Positions 29,843-38,714 are shown, numbered from the stretch's first letter. The stretch is DNA of 64,000 nt from Desulfonatronum thioautotrophicum (GCF_000934745.1 NZ_JYNO01000001.1:186001-250000), one strand, 5' to 3'. Numbers and translations are program-made. Notes: generated by a model from the sequence alone, not told the origin.

Positions 29843-29880
29843 AGGATTCCCGCAACGTCTCCAGACACTGCGGGAATCCT
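29843..29880 (+). terminator. Stem-loop between receptor and permease genes
   Basis: AGGATTCCCGCA and TGCGGGAATCCT form a perfect 12-bp stem with a 14-base loop. There is no T-run, so full termination is unlikely. Such hairpins after binding-protein genes often stabilise the upstream mRNA or let only part of the transcripts continue, giving more receptor than permease. Confidence 0.6.
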
Positions 29881-29924
29881 GACGTCCTCTTACCCCTCCA
29901 TCATCCCAACCCGGAGACGTACGA

Positions 29925-31961
29925 ATGACCGATCCACAGCTCCAGGAATTGTCCCCTGCCCGCAAGGAAGAACTGAAACGGATCCAGTCCAAGGACGCCA
30001 AGACCGGGCGCAAGCTGACCGGTCTTTGGAAATGGCTGGTCTCCATCATGGGACTGTGCATGGTCGTGTTCTATTTTTACGCCGCCGGCGTGCAACCCGT
30101 AAGTGACCAGTACCATCGCGGAATCTACGTCTTCCTGACGTATATCATGATTTTTCTGACCTTTCCCTTCTGGAGGCGGTCCAACCAGACCCGGCCCACG
30201 GTGGTGGATGTCCTGCTGGCGCTGGTTTCCGCCGGGGTTGTGGGCTACTGGATCTTTGAGTTCGAAAACCTGAACTATCGGGCTGGGATGGAAACCCAGA
30301 TGGACATTTGGGTTTCCGTGGTGGGAATCATCATCTCCCTGGAAGCCTGCCGTCGGGTCCTGGGCTGGTCCATCACTGTGGGCGGATTGCTGTTCCTGGC
30401 CTATGGCTACTTCGGCCCCTACTTTCCCTCGGCCATCGCTCATCGTGGCTTCGACATCGACCGCTTGGCCCCTTACGTCTTCCTGACCCAGGACGGGGTG
30501 TTCGGGGTCATGGCCAGTGTTCTTGTGACCTATGTCATCTTGTTCATTTTTTTTGGCGCGTTTTTGCAAAAATCCGGTGTGGGTCGCTTTTTCATCGACT
30601 GGCCCTTGGCCTTGGCCGGTCGGTCCGTGGGTGGTCCGGCCAAGGTCTGCGTCATTGCTTCGGCCTTTTTCGGCTCGGTCTCCGGGTCAGCCATCGCCAA
30701 CACCGTAACCACCGGGGCTTTCACCATCCCCTTGATGAAACGGGCCGGATTCCGGCCCCACGTGGCCGGAGCCATCGAACCAGCGGCCTCCATCGGCGGG
30801 ATGTTCATGCCGCCGATCATGGGCGCGGGCGGGTTCATCATGGCCGAGTTGACCAACACACCCTACGTGCAGATCATGCTCATCTCCATCTTTCCGGCCA
30901 TTTTGTACTTTTTGGCCGTGTTCACCATGATCCACTTCGAAGCCAAGAAACTGGACATCAAGGGCCTGGAACTGGACGACATGCCTTCCGCCTCGGCCAT
31001 TTTCAAGAAGCACTGGTACAAATGCCTGCCCCTGGTGGTCATCATAGCCATGATGCTCTACGGTTACTCGCCGGGCAACGCCGCATTCTGGGCCACGCTG
31101 TCCTGTATCGTCATCAGCTGGTTCGACCCGGAATTCCGGATGGGACCGAAACAAGTCTGGGAAGCCCTGGTCGCCGGCGCGCAGAACACACTGGTCATCG
31201 GGGCCACCGTGGGGGTCATCGGGATTATCGTGGGCACCATCGCCCTGAGCGGCATCGGCCTGAAATTCTCGGACATCATCATCTCCCTGTCCGGTGGCCA
31301 CCTCTTACCGGCAATGGTGCTCATCGCTCTGGCCTCGTTGATCCTGGGCATGGGCGTCCCGGTTACGGCATCCTACCTGATCGTCGCCGTCCTGGCCGTG
31401 CCCGCCCTGCATGAAATGGGCGTGGGCCTGATCGCCGGGCACATGATCGTCTACTGGTTCAGCCAGAATTCCAACATCACTCCACCGGTCTGCGTGGCTG
31501 CCTATGCCGGCGCGGCCATTGCCGGGGCTGATCCCTGGAAGACGGGCTGGACAGCCTTCAAGTTTTCCAAACTGCTCTACGTCATGCCGTTTCTCTTTGC
31601 CTATGAACCGGCCATGACCTTGTTCATCGGTTGGGACCAGGCAGTGGTGGGCGACTCCGGATGGACTGAAATCGCCGCGGTCTATTTCGCCGCTGCCGTG
31701 GGCACCGTAGCCTTCTCGGCCTGGTCCATGTTCTACCTTATCCGCCGGACCACGATCCTGGAATGGGTCATCTTCGGCGGTGCCACCTTCCTTTGCTTCC
31801 AGCCCAATCTGCTTAGCGATGCCCTGGGTATCGGCATCGTCGTCCTTCTGGGCCTGTGGCAGCATCGCAAGAACAAACTGGAAGAAGCCCACAAACAAAC
31901 CATGGAGACGACCTGCCCCTTCCCTTCCACTGGACCGGCCATGGCCAACGAAAAGACCTGA
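29925..31961 (+). CDS. TRAP transporter fused permease (4TM/12TM, DctQM type)
   Basis: The 678-residue protein joins the small (DctQ-like) and large (DctM-like) TRAP subunits. About four hydrophobic segments fall in residues 35-170 and about twelve more follow. Typical DctM strings include GSVSGSAIANTVTTGAFTIPLMKRAGF, EPAASIGGMFMPPIMGAGGFIMAE and MGVPVTASYLIVAVLAVPAL. It works as a Na+-coupled secondary transporter with the TAXI protein encoded just upstream. The gene ends before a 24-bp perfect palindrome. Confidence 0.95.
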   Translation: MTDPQLQELSPARKEELKRIQSKDAKTGRKLTGLWKWLVSIMGLCMVVFYFYAAGVQPVSDQYHRGIYVFLTYIMIFLTFPFWRRSNQTRPTVVDVLLALVSAGVVGYWIFEFENLNYRAGMETQMDIWVSVVGIIISLEACRRVLGWSITVGGLLFLAYGYFGPYFPSAIAHRGFDIDRLAPYVFLTQDGVFGVMASVLVTYVILFIFFGAFLQKSGVGRFFIDWPLALAGRSVGGPAKVCVIASAFFGSVSGSAIANTVTTGAFTIPLMKRAGFRPHVAGAIEPAASIGGMFMPPIMGAGGFIMAELTNTPYVQIMLISIFPAILYFLAVFTMIHFEAKKLDIKGLELDDMPSASAIFKKHWYKCLPLVVIIAMMLYGYSPGNAAFWATLSCIVISWFDPEFRMGPKQVWEALVAGAQNTLVIGATVGVIGIIVGTIALSGIGLKFSDIIISLSGGHLLPAMVLIALASLILGMGVPVTASYLIVAVLAVPALHEMGVGLIAGHMIVYWFSQNSNITPPVCVAAYAGAAIAGADPWKTGWTAFKFSKLLYVMPFLFAYEPAMTLFIGWDQAVVGDSGWTEIAAVYFAAAVGTVAFSAWSMFYLIRRTTILEWVIFGGATFLCFQPNLLSDALGIGIVVLLGLWQHRKNKLEEAHKQTMETTCPFPSTGPAMANEKT

Positions 31962-31991
31962 GACCCCTAACGGAAAATCCACTGCTTCATG

Positions 31992-32041
31992 CCACGTCAA
32001 ACGGCCCCGGAGGCACTTGCCTCCGGGGCCGTTTGACGTGG
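31992..32041. terminator. Very long perfect hairpin between convergent genes
   Basis: The 24-base arm starting CCACGTCAAACGGCC at 31992-32015 is perfectly complementary to 32018-32041, leaving two loop bases. It lies between the TRAP permease and trmL, which converge. No T-run follows on either strand, so termination may rely on stem strength or Rho, or the element may protect mRNA 3' ends. Confidence 0.7.
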
Positions 32042-32063
32042 GTTCCAGCTGCTGAAATGTGCC

Positions 32064-32528
32064 TCATTGGTTCGCCGCTTCCGGCAGCATCCCGGTTTGC
32101 CGCAGCGCCTCGTAAAGCACGATGCCGGCGCAGGTGGAAAGGTTCAGGCTGCGCACCTGCCCCCAGATGGGTACACGCACGCACAGGGCGTCGCCAGGCA
32201 GCAGTTCATCCGGCAATCCTCTGGTTTCCGGGCCGAAAACCAGAAAATCATCTGGCTGAAATGCGAAGAGATGGTGCATCGTACCTTTCCGGGCGCTGGT
32301 AAACACCAGTCGTCCCGGCTCCTTGCTCCGCAGGAACACGGCCCAATTCGGCCATGTTTGAACCTGAACGTGCTCCCAGTAGTCCAGTCCGGCGCGACGC
32401 AGATACTTGTCCTCAATGGAGAATCCCAGGGGTTCGATAAGGTGCAGCGGGATTTGCGTTGCAGCGCAAAGCCGGGCGATATTGCCGGTATTCGGGGGAA
32501 TTTCCGGTTGATACAGGACGATGCGCAT
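32064..32528 (-). CDS. trmL: tRNA (cytidine/uridine-34-2'-O)-methyltransferase, TrmL type
   Basis: This 154-residue SPOUT enzyme methylates the wobble ribose of tRNA-Leu isoacceptors. The N-terminus IVLYQPEIPPNTGNIARLCAA and the C-terminal knot LNLSTCAGIVLYEALRQ are diagnostic; FGPETRGLPDELL forms part of the AdoMet pocket. It lies seven bases after the Sel1 gene and is probably cotranscribed with it. Confidence 0.94.
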   Translation of the reverse strand: MRIVLYQPEIPPNTGNIARLCAATQIPLHLIEPLGFSIEDKYLRRAGLDYWEHVQVQTWPNWAVFLRSKEPGRLVFTSARKGTMHHLFAFQPDDFLVFGPETRGLPDELLPGDALCVRVPIWGQVRSLNLSTCAGIVLYEALRQTGMLPEAANQ

Positions 32529-32535
32529 GGCCGTC

Positions 32536-33447
32536 TCACTCGGCCTGTTTCTGAAGCACCCACTGCTCCGCCAGGCGACGGGCTTCGGCGATCTGACCGG
32601 GAGTCATTTGCAATTCGGCCAGATGCATGGCTTCGGCGGCCTGCTCAACGCCCTGGTATAAAGCCAGCACGAACCATTTGTAGGCCAGGACATTTTCCTG
32701 GGAGACACCCTGACCGGTGAGGTACATCAGGCCCAGGTTCAGCTGGGCCGGGGGTGAACCCCGCTCAGCGGCCATCATGTAAAACGCCGCGGCCCGACGC
32801 GGATTTTGGTCAACGCCGTGACCCTGCTCCAGGAGATATCCGGCAAGGTACTGGGCCGGAACATAGCCACCCTCCGCCGCGGCAATCAGCAGGTCCAGGG
32901 CTGCCTGGGGATCAGGGGCCACAACGTCGCCCTCCAGGAACAGCTGGGCCAGATTGTACTGGGCTTCCGGATGCCCTTGCTTCGCGGCCCGCGAATACCA
33001 TAGAACGGCTTGCTCCATGTCCACGGCAAAACCCAGTCCTTCCTCAAAGAGAATGGCCAGATTGTTCTGGGCCTCCGGATGGCCTCGTTCCGCGGCCATC
33101 CGGTACCAATGGGCCGCGTGCATGAAATTGCGCTCAACCCCGACGCCCATGGCATACATGGCCCCAAGGTTCACCTGAGACTCCAGATGTCCCTGCTCCG
33201 CGGCTTTGCTGAACCAGTAAAATGCTGATTCCGGATCTCGCGGCACACCCTTGCCCTCCCCATAGATCAAACCCAGACGATATTGGTATTCCGGATTCCC
33301 GGCCAGAGCCCGCTCTTGAATCCGTCCCAGGTCCTGAGGCGAACTGTATTCAGACGCGGAAAGAGGGCCAAGGAGGAAAAGAAAAAAGCAACATGCCAGG
33401 GGCAGACAGAAAATCAACGTCGTGGACGCAATCGGGCGCGTGAACAT
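32536..33447 (-). CDS. Sel1-repeat protein, exported
   Basis: The 303-residue protein has a signal peptide (hydrophobic residues about 10-30, cleavage near LSA). About six Sel1-like repeats of 36 residues follow; examples are FWFSKAAEQGHLESQVNLG-type helices, written here as WFSKAAEQGHLESQVNLGAM and WYRMAAERGHPEAQNNLAI. Sel1 proteins are scaffolds for protein-protein contacts. The start at 33447 sits near GGAGTGAGCC. Confidence 0.9.
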   Translation of the reverse strand: MFTRPIASTTLIFCLPLACCFFLFLLGPLSASEYSSPQDLGRIQERALAGNPEYQYRLGLIYGEGKGVPRDPESAFYWFSKAAEQGHLESQVNLGAMYAMGVGVERNFMHAAHWYRMAAERGHPEAQNNLAILFEEGLGFAVDMEQAVLWYSRAAKQGHPEAQYNLAQLFLEGDVVAPDPQAALDLLIAAAEGGYVPAQYLAGYLLEQGHGVDQNPRRAAAFYMMAAERGSPPAQLNLGLMYLTGQGVSQENVLAYKWFVLALYQGVEQAAEAMHLAELQMTPGQIAEARRLAEQWVLQKQAE

Positions 33448-33785
33448 GGCTCACTCCGTGAAGCAGGTTGTTGTCCGTAGTGCGATGCATCTACAAAATC
33501 CCGGATCATCCGGCAATCAGCCCTCGTTTAACGTCACGTCCTTGCCGGCCTTTGGCTTTGAAGTCGCGCGTAGTTCCTCCCCTTGCAATGCAAAAACGCC
33601 TGGACTAGGGCAAGGAAATCGTCCCTGAAAAAGCACATGGACAATCCCAGGCTACCGAGACGGGACATCTGTTGTGGCCAAGCCAGCCCAACAAGATGAG
33701 TGATGAGGAGGCCGCGAACGGGATGATAACGCCAAAGCGTCCCGGTTGTATGCACGCAGACAATTCAGCAAAGGCAGGAACAGCA
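33448..33785. other. Intergenic region between divergent genes
   Basis: This 338-bp gap lies between the Sel1 gene and the GAF gene. The GAF frame is open from 33672, but the stretch before 33786 has no similarity to a known domain. I see no clear promoter, repeat or RNA in it. Confidence 0.5.
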
Positions 33786-34346
33786 ATGGAACCGCAAGCG
33801 CTTTACAAGACCATTTACAAGATCGCCAAGGTCGTCAACTCGTCGTTGGAGCCCAAGGTGGTTCTCAGCCAGATTGTGGAGCAAGTTGCCACAGCCATGA
33901 ACGCCAAAGGGTGCTTCATCCGCTTGCTCGACCGGACCGGTGAGATTCTCAAGCCGGATGCCTACTACGGACTGAGCGAACGCTACGCAAAGAAAGGCCC
34001 CGTGGAAGTGGCCAAAAGCAAGCTGGATCAGGAAGCCCTGGCCGGGAACGCCGTGTATATCGCCGACGTTCGGACCGACCCTCGTTTTCAGTATCCCCAG
34101 CAGGCATCGGAGGAGGGGCTGGTCTCCATCGTGGTGGTCCCGCTCACGGCCCAAAGCGACAAGGTCATCGGCGTTCTTCGGGTCTACGCCGGTGAAACAC
34201 GGCAATTCTCCGAAGAAGAACTGGAATTCTTGAGCTGCATCGCCAATCTCTGCGGCATTGCCCTGGAAAACGCCCGGATGTTCCACGCCCTCAAACGGGC
34301 CAGCGAACTGGCCAACGACTATATCTACCAGGTCTTCGAGGACTGA
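33786..34346 (+). CDS. GAF domain protein
   Basis: The 186-residue product is mostly one GAF domain: YKTIYKIAKVVNSSLEPKVVLSQIVEQVATAMNAKGC at the start, the VYIADVRTDPRFQYP strand-loop in the middle, and EELEFLSCIANLCGIALENARM at the end. There is no kinase, cyclase or DNA-binding part. It may be a free-standing ligand or redox sensor. I chose the ATG at 33786 with AGGAA upstream; ATGs at 33696, 33723 and 33750 would add residues without similarity. A family A repeat begins at the base after its TGA. Confidence 0.85.
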   Translation: MEPQALYKTIYKIAKVVNSSLEPKVVLSQIVEQVATAMNAKGCFIRLLDRTGEILKPDAYYGLSERYAKKGPVEVAKSKLDQEALAGNAVYIADVRTDPRFQYPQQASEEGLVSIVVVPLTAQSDKVIGVLRVYAGETRQFSEEELEFLSCIANLCGIALENARMFHALKRASELANDYIYQVFED

Positions 34347-34530
34347 TAGTTCGTTGAAAAACTCCCAATTGCCGCGTTGCCGCTCCGGCACCCACATGGA
34401 TTGTAAAATCTTGCAAGCTACAAAAGATCGCACATCTTCGGTGGGTGCCGGATTCAAACTCTCACATATGAAGAAATACGCTGTGGCCTTTTTTTTCTTA
34501 CTCCTAGCACTTGGGGTTTTGAACGAACTA
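34347..34530 (+). repeat. Family A dispersed repeat, copy 3 (184 bp, with nested insertion)
   Basis: The ends are TAGTTCGTT (34347-34355) and AACGAACTA (34522-34530), a perfect inverted repeat that differs from copies 1 and 2 by two substitutions, each matched at the other end. The flanks GAAAAACTCCCAATTG and GCACTTGGGGTTTTG align with copy 1. In place of a short central segment it carries a 67-bp palindromic unit at 34385-34451. Confidence 0.8.
34385..34451. repeat. Nested palindromic unit inside family A copy 3
   Basis: CCGGCACCCAC at 34385-34395 and GTGGGTGCCGG at 34441-34451 are perfect 11-bp arms around 45 bases. The unit is absent from the other two copies, where about eight unrelated bases occupy the spot. 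It appears to be an insertion of a smaller element. Confidence 0.65.
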
Positions 34531-34618
34531 CCGGACAAGGTCTTCTGTATGAGCAGCCTCACCGGCCCTTCCTCTCTTTTCCCCAACCCAACAATTTGAC
34601 ATCCGTTCGGAGGAACGC

Positions 34619-35638
34619 ATGAGTAAAATACGAGTTGGTATCAACGGTTTTGGCCGCATAGGGCGGCAGGTCCTCAAATCCATGTGGAAGTACCACCGCG
34701 ACGTCATTGAGGTCGTGGCAGTGAACGACCTCTTCGACATCAAGACCAACGCCCACCTCGTGGCCCACGACACCAGCTACGGACGCTTCGAACCAGAAGT
34801 CCGCGTGGACGGCGACACCATGCTGGTGGGCGAGGATTTTCAGGTCACCAACTTCGCCGAGCGCGATCCCCGGCAGATCCCCTGGGCCTCCAAAAACGTG
34901 GACGTGGTGGTGGAGTGCACGGGTATCTTCCGTACCGGCCCCAAGGCCGCCATGCACATCGAGGCCGGTGCCAAAAAGGTGATTATTTCCGCGCCGGCCA
35001 AGGAGGAAGACATCACCATCGTCATGGGCGTGAACGAAGCAGCCTACGATCCGGCCAAGCACCACATCATTTCCAACGCTTCCTGCACCACCAACTGCCT
35101 GGCCCCGGTGGTCAAGGTGGTCCACGAACGCTACGGCATCAAGAAAGGCGTGATGACCACCATCCACGCCTACACCAACGACCAGCGTATCCTGGACCTG
35201 CCCCACTCCGACCTGCGTCGGGCCCGGGCCGCGGCCTGCAACATGATCCCCACCTCCACCGGCGCGGCCAAGGCAGTGGCCCTGGTCATTCCGGAAATGG
35301 CCGGCAAGTTCTCCGGCTACTCGGTCCGCGTACCCACCCCGACGGTCTCCCTGGTGGACTTCGTTTGCGAGTTGGAAAAGGACGCCACCACCGAGGACCT
35401 GCGAGCCCTGCTCAAGGCAGCGGCTGAAGGTCCCTTGAAGGGCATCCTCGGCTACTCCGAGTCTCCCCTGGTTTCGTCGGACTTCATCGGCGACCCCCGT
35501 TCATCCATTGTTGAGGCCGACTTCACCATGGTCCAGTCCGACAACATGGCCAAAATCTACTCCTGGTACGACAACGAGTGGGGCTATTCCTGCCGGGTCG
35601 GGGATTTGGTGACGTACATGGCCGAGAAGGGACTTTGA
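34619..35638 (+). CDS. gap: Glyceraldehyde-3-phosphate dehydrogenase, type I
   Basis: This 339-residue enzyme oxidises glyceraldehyde 3-phosphate with NAD(P)+ in glycolysis or runs in reverse. The N-terminal [14 protein letters not shown] binds the dinucleotide; the catalytic Cys156 is in [12 protein letters not shown], and the partner His is in [10 protein letters not shown]. The NDLF sequence at the end of the second strand, with Asp, favours NAD. CGGAGGAA precedes the ATG. A TCGAAATCG palindrome follows the stop. Confidence 0.97.
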   Translation: MSKIRVGINGFGRIGRQVLKSMWKYHRDVIEVVAVNDLFDIKTNAHLVAHDTSYGRFEPEVRVDGDTMLVGEDFQVTNFAERDPRQIPWASKNVDVVVECTGIFRTGPKAAMHIEAGAKKVIISAPAKEEDITIVMGVNEAAYDPAKHHIISNASCTTNCLAPVVKVVHERYGIKKGVMTTIHAYTNDQRILDLPHSDLRRARAAACNMIPTSTGAAKAVALVIPEMAGKFSGYSVRVPTPTVSLVDFVCELEKDATTEDLRALLKAAAEGPLKGILGYSESPLVSSDFIGDPRSSIVEADFTMVQSDNMAKIYSWYDNEWGYSCRVGDLVTYMAEKGL

Positions 35639-35669
35639 TTTAAAGCGCCGGGCTTGATTTGAAGTCGAA

Positions 35670-35735
35670 ATCGAAATCGGTATCGTTGTCATTCCAGCGA
35701 TTTCCTTTTTTCTCGATTTCAATACCGATTTCGAT
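35670..35735. repeat. TCGAAATCG-type palindrome, copy 1
   Basis: ATCGAAATCGGTAT (35670-35683) pairs perfectly with ATACCGATTTCGAT (35722-35735) over 14 bp, with 38 bases between. It follows gap by 31 bases. A related palindrome lies at 41631-41690. Confidence 0.65.
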
Positions 35736-35765
35736 CATGATTCAAACGTAAAGTTGATGGTAATG

Positions 35766-35792
35766 GTCCCACTATTGAAATAATTGTGGGAC
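35766..35792. promoter_or_regulatory. Hairpin or operator upstream of the DUF4139 gene
   Basis: GTCCCACTATT and AATTGTGGGAC form a 10-bp stem with one mismatch and a five-base loop. It ends 42 bases before the ATG at 35835. It could be a regulator site or a leader hairpin. Confidence 0.3.
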
Positions 35793-35834
35793 AAAATGAA
35801 GGCGCGAAGGCAATTTCCAACAACGAGGACAGCC

Positions 35835-37232
35835 ATGAAGGTTCTGATCACGCTCTCCCTCTTCTTCTGCTGCGTCCTACTCGGCCGGACCTCCTGGGCC
35901 GAGGAGACATCGTCCGTGACCGTAACGGTCTACAATCACGGCCAGGCCCTGATCAACGAAGTCCGAGAGGTGGAACTGCCCTCGGGCTCCGGGCTGGTAG
36001 AGTTCAGCGGAGTTGCCGAGACCATCGAGGCTCCCACCCTGCAGGTCCGCTCCCTGACTGCGCCGGAAGCCTTCGTGGTCCTGGACATGAACTACGAGTA
36101 CGACCTGATCAGCGTGCAGAGCCTGCTGGACCGCTACGTGGGCAAAACCCTGAACGTCGTGCTACCGGACCCGCATGACCGCACCTCCACGGTACTCCGG
36201 GAAGCCGTGCTCCTGGCCAACAACGATCGCCCCATCTTCCAGGTGGACGACCAGATCTTCGTCGGCAACCATGACGCCGTATACTTGGCCGAAATACCCG
36301 CCGGGTTGCGCCCCCGGCCGACCCTGGTCTGGCTGGTACACAACGACGGACCGCCCCGACAGCACCTCGATGTCTCCTATTTGGCCGGGGGCATGAACTG
36401 GCAAGCCGACTACGTGCTCAAGGTGGACCGCGACAATGAGCGTGCCGCGCTGTCCGGTTGGGTGACGCTGGACAACCAGTCGGGTTTGGCCTTTGAGCAG
36501 GCCTCCTTGAAGCTGGTGGCCGGCGAGGTGAATGTGGTCCGCCCGGAGCCCGTGCGGATGCGCCGGGACATGGTTCTGGCCTCGCCCATGGCCGCGGAAC
36601 AAATGCAACAGGAAGAATTCTTTGAATACCACCTCTACAGCCTGCCCCGTCTGGTGGATATCGCCAACCGCCAAACCAAGCAGGTCAGCCTGCTGCAAGC
36701 TCCAGAAATGGGCCTGAGCAAAAAGCTGGTCGCTCGCTTCGGTGGTTATCCCAACCCCGGCCAGGGGACCATCAGGCAGGGCGTGGACGTGTTCTTGACC
36801 TTCAAGAATGCCGAAGCCGAAGGGTTGGGCCTGCCCCTGCCACGGGGCATTGTCCGGGCGTATCAGGAAAGCCGGGACGGGAGCACCCTGTTCATCGGCG
36901 AGGATCGCATTGACCATACGCCCAGGGACGCGGATGTGGAACTGCGCATGGGCCGGGCCTTTGACGTGAACGTGGAACGAACCTTGACCGCCCATGAACA
37001 GCTTGGCCGCAATATGGTCCGCTACACCTGGGAGATCCGGATCCGGAACAGCAAGGACGAGCCGCAACAACTCCTGCTGGAGGACACCCTGTTCGGCGAC
37101 TGGCGGATCACCACCTCCAGCCACGCCTACGACCAGTTGGACGCCCGCCGAATCCGCTTCACCCTGGATGTTCCGCCTTCCAGCGAGCAGGACCAGCTGC
37201 TGCTGTCCTATACCGTGGAATCCCGAACCTGA
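35835..37232 (+). CDS. DUF4139 domain exported protein
   Basis: The 465-residue protein has a signal peptide (about residues 4-18, cleavage near SWA). It then carries the VTVYNHGQALINEVREVELPSG start and YLAGGMNWQADYVLKVD core typical of DUF4139 proteins. These are widespread, beta-rich and of unknown function. The C-terminal part (residues about 330-465) has the repeated beta pattern ERTLTAHEQLGRNMVRYTWEI. I chose the ATG at 35835, which has GAGGACAG before it and begins the signal peptide; the frame is open from 35784. Confidence 0.85.
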   Translation: MKVLITLSLFFCCVLLGRTSWAEETSSVTVTVYNHGQALINEVREVELPSGSGLVEFSGVAETIEAPTLQVRSLTAPEAFVVLDMNYEYDLISVQSLLDRYVGKTLNVVLPDPHDRTSTVLREAVLLANNDRPIFQVDDQIFVGNHDAVYLAEIPAGLRPRPTLVWLVHNDGPPRQHLDVSYLAGGMNWQADYVLKVDRDNERAALSGWVTLDNQSGLAFEQASLKLVAGEVNVVRPEPVRMRRDMVLASPMAAEQMQQEEFFEYHLYSLPRLVDIANRQTKQVSLLQAPEMGLSKKLVARFGGYPNPGQGTIRQGVDVFLTFKNAEAEGLGLPLPRGIVRAYQESRDGSTLFIGEDRIDHTPRDADVELRMGRAFDVNVERTLTAHEQLGRNMVRYTWEIRIRNSKDEPQQLLLEDTLFGDWRITTSSHAYDQLDARRIRFTLDVPPSSEQDQLLLSYTVESRT

Positions 37233-37250
37233 TTCGTCAGCGAGGCAACG

Positions 37251-37757
37251 ATGTCCGGAAAAATGCCAAACAATTCGACCAGAAATGTCCCCAGATATTG
37301 GCTCCTGAAAAGCGAGCCCAACTGCTTTTCCATCGAGGACCTGGCCGCGGCCCCGGACCAGACCACCTTTTGGGACGGAGTGCGCAACTACCAGGCCCGA
37401 AATTTGATGCGCGAGATGCGCGTCGGGGACCAGGCCCTGTACTATCACAGCCAGACCAACCCCTCAGTGGTCGGTTTGGCCGAAATCGTTCGCGAAGCCT
37501 ACCCGGATCACACGGCCTGGGACCCGCAAAGTGATCACTTCGATTCCAGGTCCAGTCCGGACAAACCGCTTTGGGACATGGTGGACATTCGCCTGATCCG
37601 CAAGTTCTCCCAGCCGTTGCCCCTGCCCATGCTCCGCACGGTGGCCGACCTGGCCGGCATGGAACTGCTCCGCAAAGGCAGCCGACTCTCGGTCCAGCCC
37701 GTCACCGAGGCCCAGTTCGCGACCATCCTCAGACTGTCCGAGGAGGCAAAACCATGA
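37251..37757 (+). CDS. EVE domain protein
   Basis: The 168-residue protein is one EVE (PUA-like) domain: YWLLKSEPNCFSIEDL, FWDGVRNYQARNLMREMRVGDQALYYHS and a closing WDMVDIRLIRKF. EVE domains bind modified bases in DNA or RNA. This one is a stand-alone form like human THYN1, not fused to a nuclease. It is followed by an unknown gene that overlaps its stop codon (ATGA). Confidence 0.92.
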   Translation: MSGKMPNNSTRNVPRYWLLKSEPNCFSIEDLAAAPDQTTFWDGVRNYQARNLMREMRVGDQALYYHSQTNPSVVGLAEIVREAYPDHTAWDPQSDHFDSRSSPDKPLWDMVDIRLIRKFSQPLPLPMLRTVADLAGMELLRKGSRLSVQPVTEAQFATILRLSEEAKP

Positions 37758-38224
37758 CCCGCCAGGAGTTGATCGAACGGGCGGGCCGGATCACGGCCCC
37801 CAGCCCGGAAACCGCACGGGAGTTTGAAGCCGCCGCACCGGCTTTGGCCGCTGAATTAAACCGGATTATGGCCGCCAGACCGGATCTGACCGCCCTGATC
37901 GGTCCGGACAACACAGCCATGATGGAAGACAACCACCGCAATCATGCCCGGTTCATGACGTCCCTGCTCTGGCTTTACGATCCGCAGATCCTCGTGGATA
38001 CCGTCCTCTGGGTCTTCCAGGCATACCGGGCCCACGGCTTTCGGCTCACCTACTGGCCGGCTCAGCTGGACATCTGGATGCAGTTGCTGGAAGAACGTCT
38101 TTCCCAAAAGGCATATGCTGAAATCTCCCCGATCTACCTGTTCATGATCATCCATCAACCGGCTTTCGCCAACCTCAGTGAAAACCCTTCCAAGAAGTCT
38201 TGCCTTGGGCTGTCTCCATCGTGA
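37754..38224 (+). CDS. Uncharacterised protein coupled to the EVE gene
   Basis: I do not recognise this 156-residue protein. It is predicted alpha-helical and starts with a charged helix rich in Ala and Glu. The segment MMEDNHRNHARFMTSLLWLYDPQILVDTVLWVFQAYRAHG resembles N-terminal helical regions of some B12-binding regulators, but no B12 motif is seen. It has no signal peptide. Its ATG overlaps the EVE stop by 3 of 4 bases and has AGGAGG at the right distance, so it is translated with it. The last 20 residues (NLSENPSKKSCLGLSPS) look atypical and could reflect a frameshift. Confidence 0.72.
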   Translation: MTRQELIERAGRITAPSPETAREFEAAAPALAAELNRIMAARPDLTALIGPDNTAMMEDNHRNHARFMTSLLWLYDPQILVDTVLWVFQAYRAHGFRLTYWPAQLDIWMQLLEERLSQKAYAEISPIYLFMIIHQPAFANLSENPSKKSCLGLSPS

Positions 38225-38444
38225 GTCACATGCCCACGGTGAAGGCATTACCGAGAGCGCTTCATGGATGGATTGGCCGTAGCAATCCCGTCTTGCTTGA
38301 ATCGGTCACCCATGCTACGTTTAAGAAATTTGAATAATGCTCGGCGTCATGGGAAACTCCTTAGCGAGAACTACCTGAGAGTACTATTGGAAGAACTGTT
38401 TGCATCGTGCACGGATTTTGAACCCCCATCATGAAGGAGGCCTT

Positions 38445-38714
38445 ATGAGCGTGGATTCCAAGGATTTGTTGGCCAAAATTTCAGGTTTTTACCCTGAACT
38501 GGAAAAATACGGCGTCACCATGTCCGCATCATTTGACGAGGCCAAAAAGGCCTGGGTGGTCAGCCTGAAAAAAGACGGCAACGAGCAGAAGACACATATC
38601 GAGCAGGAAGATGCCGAAAAATGCCTCGAAGGAGTTGAGTGTATCCACTTGGGCGTGCATGTCGCGGACTTTATTCGCGTCTATTGCCAGGGCGGCGAAG
38701 CCTGCAATACCTGA
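38445..38714 (+). CDS. Small uncharacterised protein with four C-terminal cysteines
   Basis: The 89-residue product starts at an ATG with a strong AAGGAGG, so it is likely a real gene. Its C-terminal third has Cys60, Cys66, Cys81 and Cys87, two CX5C pairs separated by 14 residues. That spacing could bind a metal or form disulfides. The N-terminal part is polar with no signal peptide. I do not recognise a family. A terminator follows, so it may be its own transcription unit. Confidence 0.7.
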   Translation: MSVDSKDLLAKISGFYPELEKYGVTMSASFDEAKKAWVVSLKKDGNEQKTHIEQEDAEKCLEGVECIHLGVHVADFIRVYCQGGEACNT

